From Bacteroidales bacterium UBA3724 (GTDB taxonomy: Bacteria > Bacteroidota > Bacteroidia > Bacteroidales > P3), in NCBI GenBank assembly GCA_002371315.1, contig DFHL01000002.1, positions 1 to 15,980 of the forward strand: a stretch of DNA of 15,980 nt. The letters are read 5' to 3'. Positions 14,651 through 15,980 of this stretch are shown here, piece by piece. Under the pieces are notes generated by a model, which saw only the letters and a list, made by a program, of their open reading frames with translations, did not search any database and had not been told where the DNA came from. Positions within the stretch are counted from its first letter, which is position 1; every line of letters begins with the position of its first letter. The position numbers were made by a program, and so were the translations under genes.

Positions 14651-15067
14651 CTAATTTTTTGTGGCGCAGTGCGGGCAGATGCCCTTGACGATGTATTCGG
14701 TTTCTTCGGGGATAAAGCCCTCAGGCAGAGGCACCGACGGGATGACGGTGTCGGCAAGGCAGAAGGTTTGGTGGCAGATGCGGCAGGTGAGGTGGACGTG
14801 CCCCTGGCAGCGTCGGGTGTCGTCCTGATGGCAGGTGCAGTATTTCTGTGTGCCGCTGCCGTCGTCGACGTTGTGCAGCAGGTGTGCGTCGCTGAAGAGG
14901 GTCAGGGTGCGGAACAGGGTACTGCGGTCGACGGTGGGCATAGCGTCTTCGAGGTCAGCAAGGCTGAATACGCCTGAGAACGATGATTTTATCTTCCGCC
15001 AAATCATCAGGCGTATGGCGGTTATGTGTATTCCTGCTTTATGCAGCGTTTCTTCGTCGGTTGTCAT
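14651..15067 (-). CDS. Fur-family transcriptional regulator
   Basis: 138 residues. The N-terminal winged helix includes GIHITAIRLMIW (12-23), equivalent to the usual GLRxTxxR motif, and the recognition helix DRSTLFRTLTLF (47-58). The C-terminal dimerisation/metal domain has HVHLTCRICHQTF (90-102) and CPHC (131-134), giving the structural zinc site Cys95, Cys98, Cys131 and Cys134. It is unusually cysteine-rich, with Cys77, Cys79 and Cys87 just before the usual regulatory-site histidines, here His90 and His92. Which metal or stress it senses (Fur, Zur or PerR type) cannot be decided from sequence, but the adjacent Zn/Cd-type P1B ATPase favours zinc. The ATG at 15067 follows an ATTAAAA leader, and octamer repeats lie directly upstream. 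It is downstream of the ATPase gene on the same strand. Confidence 0.88.
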   Translation of the reverse strand: MTTDEETLHKAGIHITAIRLMIWRKIKSSFSGVFSLADLEDAMPTVDRSTLFRTLTLFSDAHLLHNVDDGSGTQKYCTCHQDDTRRCQGHVHLTCRICHQTFCLADTVIPSVPLPEGFIPEETEYIVKGICPHCATKN

Positions 15068-15074
15068 TTTTAAT

Positions 15075-15128
15075 TAATGCGTTAATGCGTTAATGTTAAT
15101 GCGTTAATGCGTTAGTGTGTTAATGCGT
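15075..15128. repeat. Octamer tandem array upstream of the Fur-family gene
   Basis: Seven units of TAATGCGT, one truncated to TAATGT and one degenerate (TAGTGTGT), lie 8 bp before the regulator's start codon on its 5' side. No Bacteroidota promoter box is seen between the array and the gene. The array would therefore be in the 5' untranslated region or promoter zone and could affect expression if its length varies. Confidence 0.85.
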
Positions 15129-15155
15129 TAGTGGCTGACGCGTTCGTGTCACAGG

Positions 15156-15210
15156 TCACAGGTCACTATTCACAATTCACAATTCACTATTCACTATTCA
15201 CAATTCACTA
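15156..15210. repeat. Heptamer tandem array and right flank repeat
   Basis: After TCACAGGTCACT (15156-15167) come six heptamers of CTATTCA or CAATTCA (15166-15207). Together with the octamer array they fill most of the 153-bp gap between the ATPase and Fur-family genes. Heptamer arrays of this kind are often called short tandemly repeated repetitive sequences. Copy number is likely to differ between strains. Confidence 0.85.
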
Positions 15211-15220
15211 CCCCATAACG

Positions 15221-15980
15221 TCACTCTTTCATTTTTAGTGTGCGCATTGCGTTGAGGACGGCGATGACGGTGACTCCGACGTCGGCGAAGACGGCCATCC
15301 ACATCGTGGCGATGCCTAAGGCGGCAAGCAGCAGCACCAGCAGTTTTATGCCGATGGCGAAGACGACGTTCTGGCGAGCGATGCGCAGTGTGCGCCGTGC
15401 AATGCGGATGGCGAGGGCCACCTTGGTGGGGTTGTCGTCCATCAGCACTACGTCGGCGGCTTCGATGGCGGCGTCGCTGCCCAGGCCGCCCATAGCGATG
15501 CCGATGTCGGCCATTGCCAGCACGGGCGCGTCGTTGATGCCGTCGCCGACGAAGGCGGTGGCTTCACAGCTCCGTTCTCCGCTTATGCGTTTCATCCACA
15601 GGACTTTTTCTTCGGGCATCAGGCGGCTGTGGTGCTCGTCGATATGCAGCTGACGGGCAACGTCGGCGGCCACCTCTTCGCTGTCGCCGGTCAGCATCAC
15701 GGTGCGGCTTATGCCCAGTTGGCGCAGCTGGCCGATGGCTGCGGCGCTGGTGGCCTTGACGCGGTCGTTGATGACGATGTGGCCTGCATATTGGCCGTCG
15801 ATGGCGACGTGGATGATGGTGCCCGTGTGGTCGCAGGGGTGCCAGGCGGCACCGATAGTCTCCATCATCCGCTCGTTGCCGACGCAGACCGACAGGTCGC
15901 CCACGCGGGCCTTAATGCCCTGTCCGGCAATCTCTTCGATGTCGGTAACGCTGCATCCGTCGGTGGCCTCGTCGGGGAAG
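15221..15980 (-). CDS. P1B-type heavy-metal ATPase, Zn/Cd/Pb-type (3' part only)
   Basis: An inner-membrane pump exporting heavy-metal ions with ATP. Only the last 252 residues are in the window; the gene runs off the right edge and the frame is open to 15979. Counting from the window edge: part of the nucleotide-binding domain (EEIAGQGIKARVGD, 15-28), the phosphorylation-domain MLTGDS (95-100), the hinge GDGIND (145-150), then two C-terminal transmembrane helices. Lys212 at the start of the first helix (GIKLLV) and Asp233 in ADVGVT of the second match the TM7 lysine and TM8 aspartate that define the Zn2+/Cd2+/Pb2+ class (ZntA/CadA), and differ from copper pumps, which have Met/Ser there. The in-frame GTG at 15904 is not the true start, because homology continues upstream. 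A Fur-family regulator follows. Confidence 0.93.
   Translation of the reverse strand, partial: FPDEATDGCSVTDIEEIAGQGIKARVGDLSVCVGNERMMETIGAAWHPCDHTGTIIHVAIDGQYAGHIVINDRVKATSAAAIGQLRQLGISRTVMLTGDSEEVAADVARQLHIDEHHSRLMPEEKVLWMKRISGERSCEATAFVGDGINDAPVLAMADIGIAMGGLGSDAAIEAADVVLMDDNPTKVALAIRIARRTLRIARQNVVFAIGIKLLVLLLAALGIATMWMAVFADVGVTVIAVLNAMRTLKMKE

Noticed and set aside
15075..15210. CRISPR-like repeats
   Set aside because: Units are 7-8 bp, directly adjacent and without spacers, and no cas genes are present. These are simple tandem arrays.
15902..15904. GTG as the start of the P-type ATPase
   Set aside because: The frame stays open to the window edge, and the upstream residues (TDIEEIAGQGIKAR) continue the ATPase nucleotide-binding domain, so the true start lies outside.

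Overview
The window looks like chromosomal DNA from a member of the Bacteroidota, most likely the order Bacteroidales. Several genes have the Bacteroidota promoter layout (a TTTG-like -33 box, about 19 bp, then TAnnTTTG), start codons mostly lack Shine-Dalgarno sequences, and the products fit that group: a DUF4831-type lipoprotein, secreted papain-like (C1) peptidases of the bleomycin-hydrolase type, and an exported protein with YD-like repeats. Coding regions are moderately GC-rich and intergenic regions AT-rich. I see no transposase, integrase, CRISPR array or rRNA.

Layout. 1-160: a possible small structured RNA on the minus strand, ending in a hairpin terminator. 311-577: tRNA-Leu(CAA) on the minus strand with its own terminator and a near-consensus promoter, divergent from the prs promoter. 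653-4050 (plus): prs (PRPP synthetase), rplY (ribosomal protein L25), a strong terminator, a YjjG-like HAD phosphatase, and era (GTPase for 16S rRNA and 30S maturation). A perfect bidirectional terminator at about 4066-4105 separates era from a convergent exported YD-like protein (4146-4925, minus). Divergent from that gene, 5056-7721 (plus) holds a sodium:solute symporter translationally coupled to a DUF4831 lipoprotein. 7801-11119 (plus) holds rnz (tRNA 3' processing) and a UvrD/PcrA helicase, 16 bp apart. A second bidirectional terminator (11174-11207) separates these from two tandem secreted C1 peptidases on the minus strand (11244-14037). 14038-14650 is a noncoding gap with direct repeats and a long hairpin. 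14651-15980 (minus) holds a cysteine-rich Fur-family regulator and the 3' part of a P1B-type ATPase with Zn/Cd/Pb-type transmembrane residues. These two are separated by heptamer and octamer tandem repeats, and the regulator is flanked by a 12-bp inverted repeat.

Most of the window is housekeeping: nucleotide precursor supply, ribosome and tRNA maturation, and DNA repair. Accessory functions are extracytoplasmic peptide degradation, an unidentified sodium-driven uptake system, and probable zinc homeostasis. The most unusual observation runs across the whole window: in a full read I found no CATG tetranucleotide (about 62 expected from length alone) and no CTAG, while GATC, GGCC, CCGG, TCGA, GTAC and AGCT are present. 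This suggests strong selection against CATG, as produced by a restriction-modification system.
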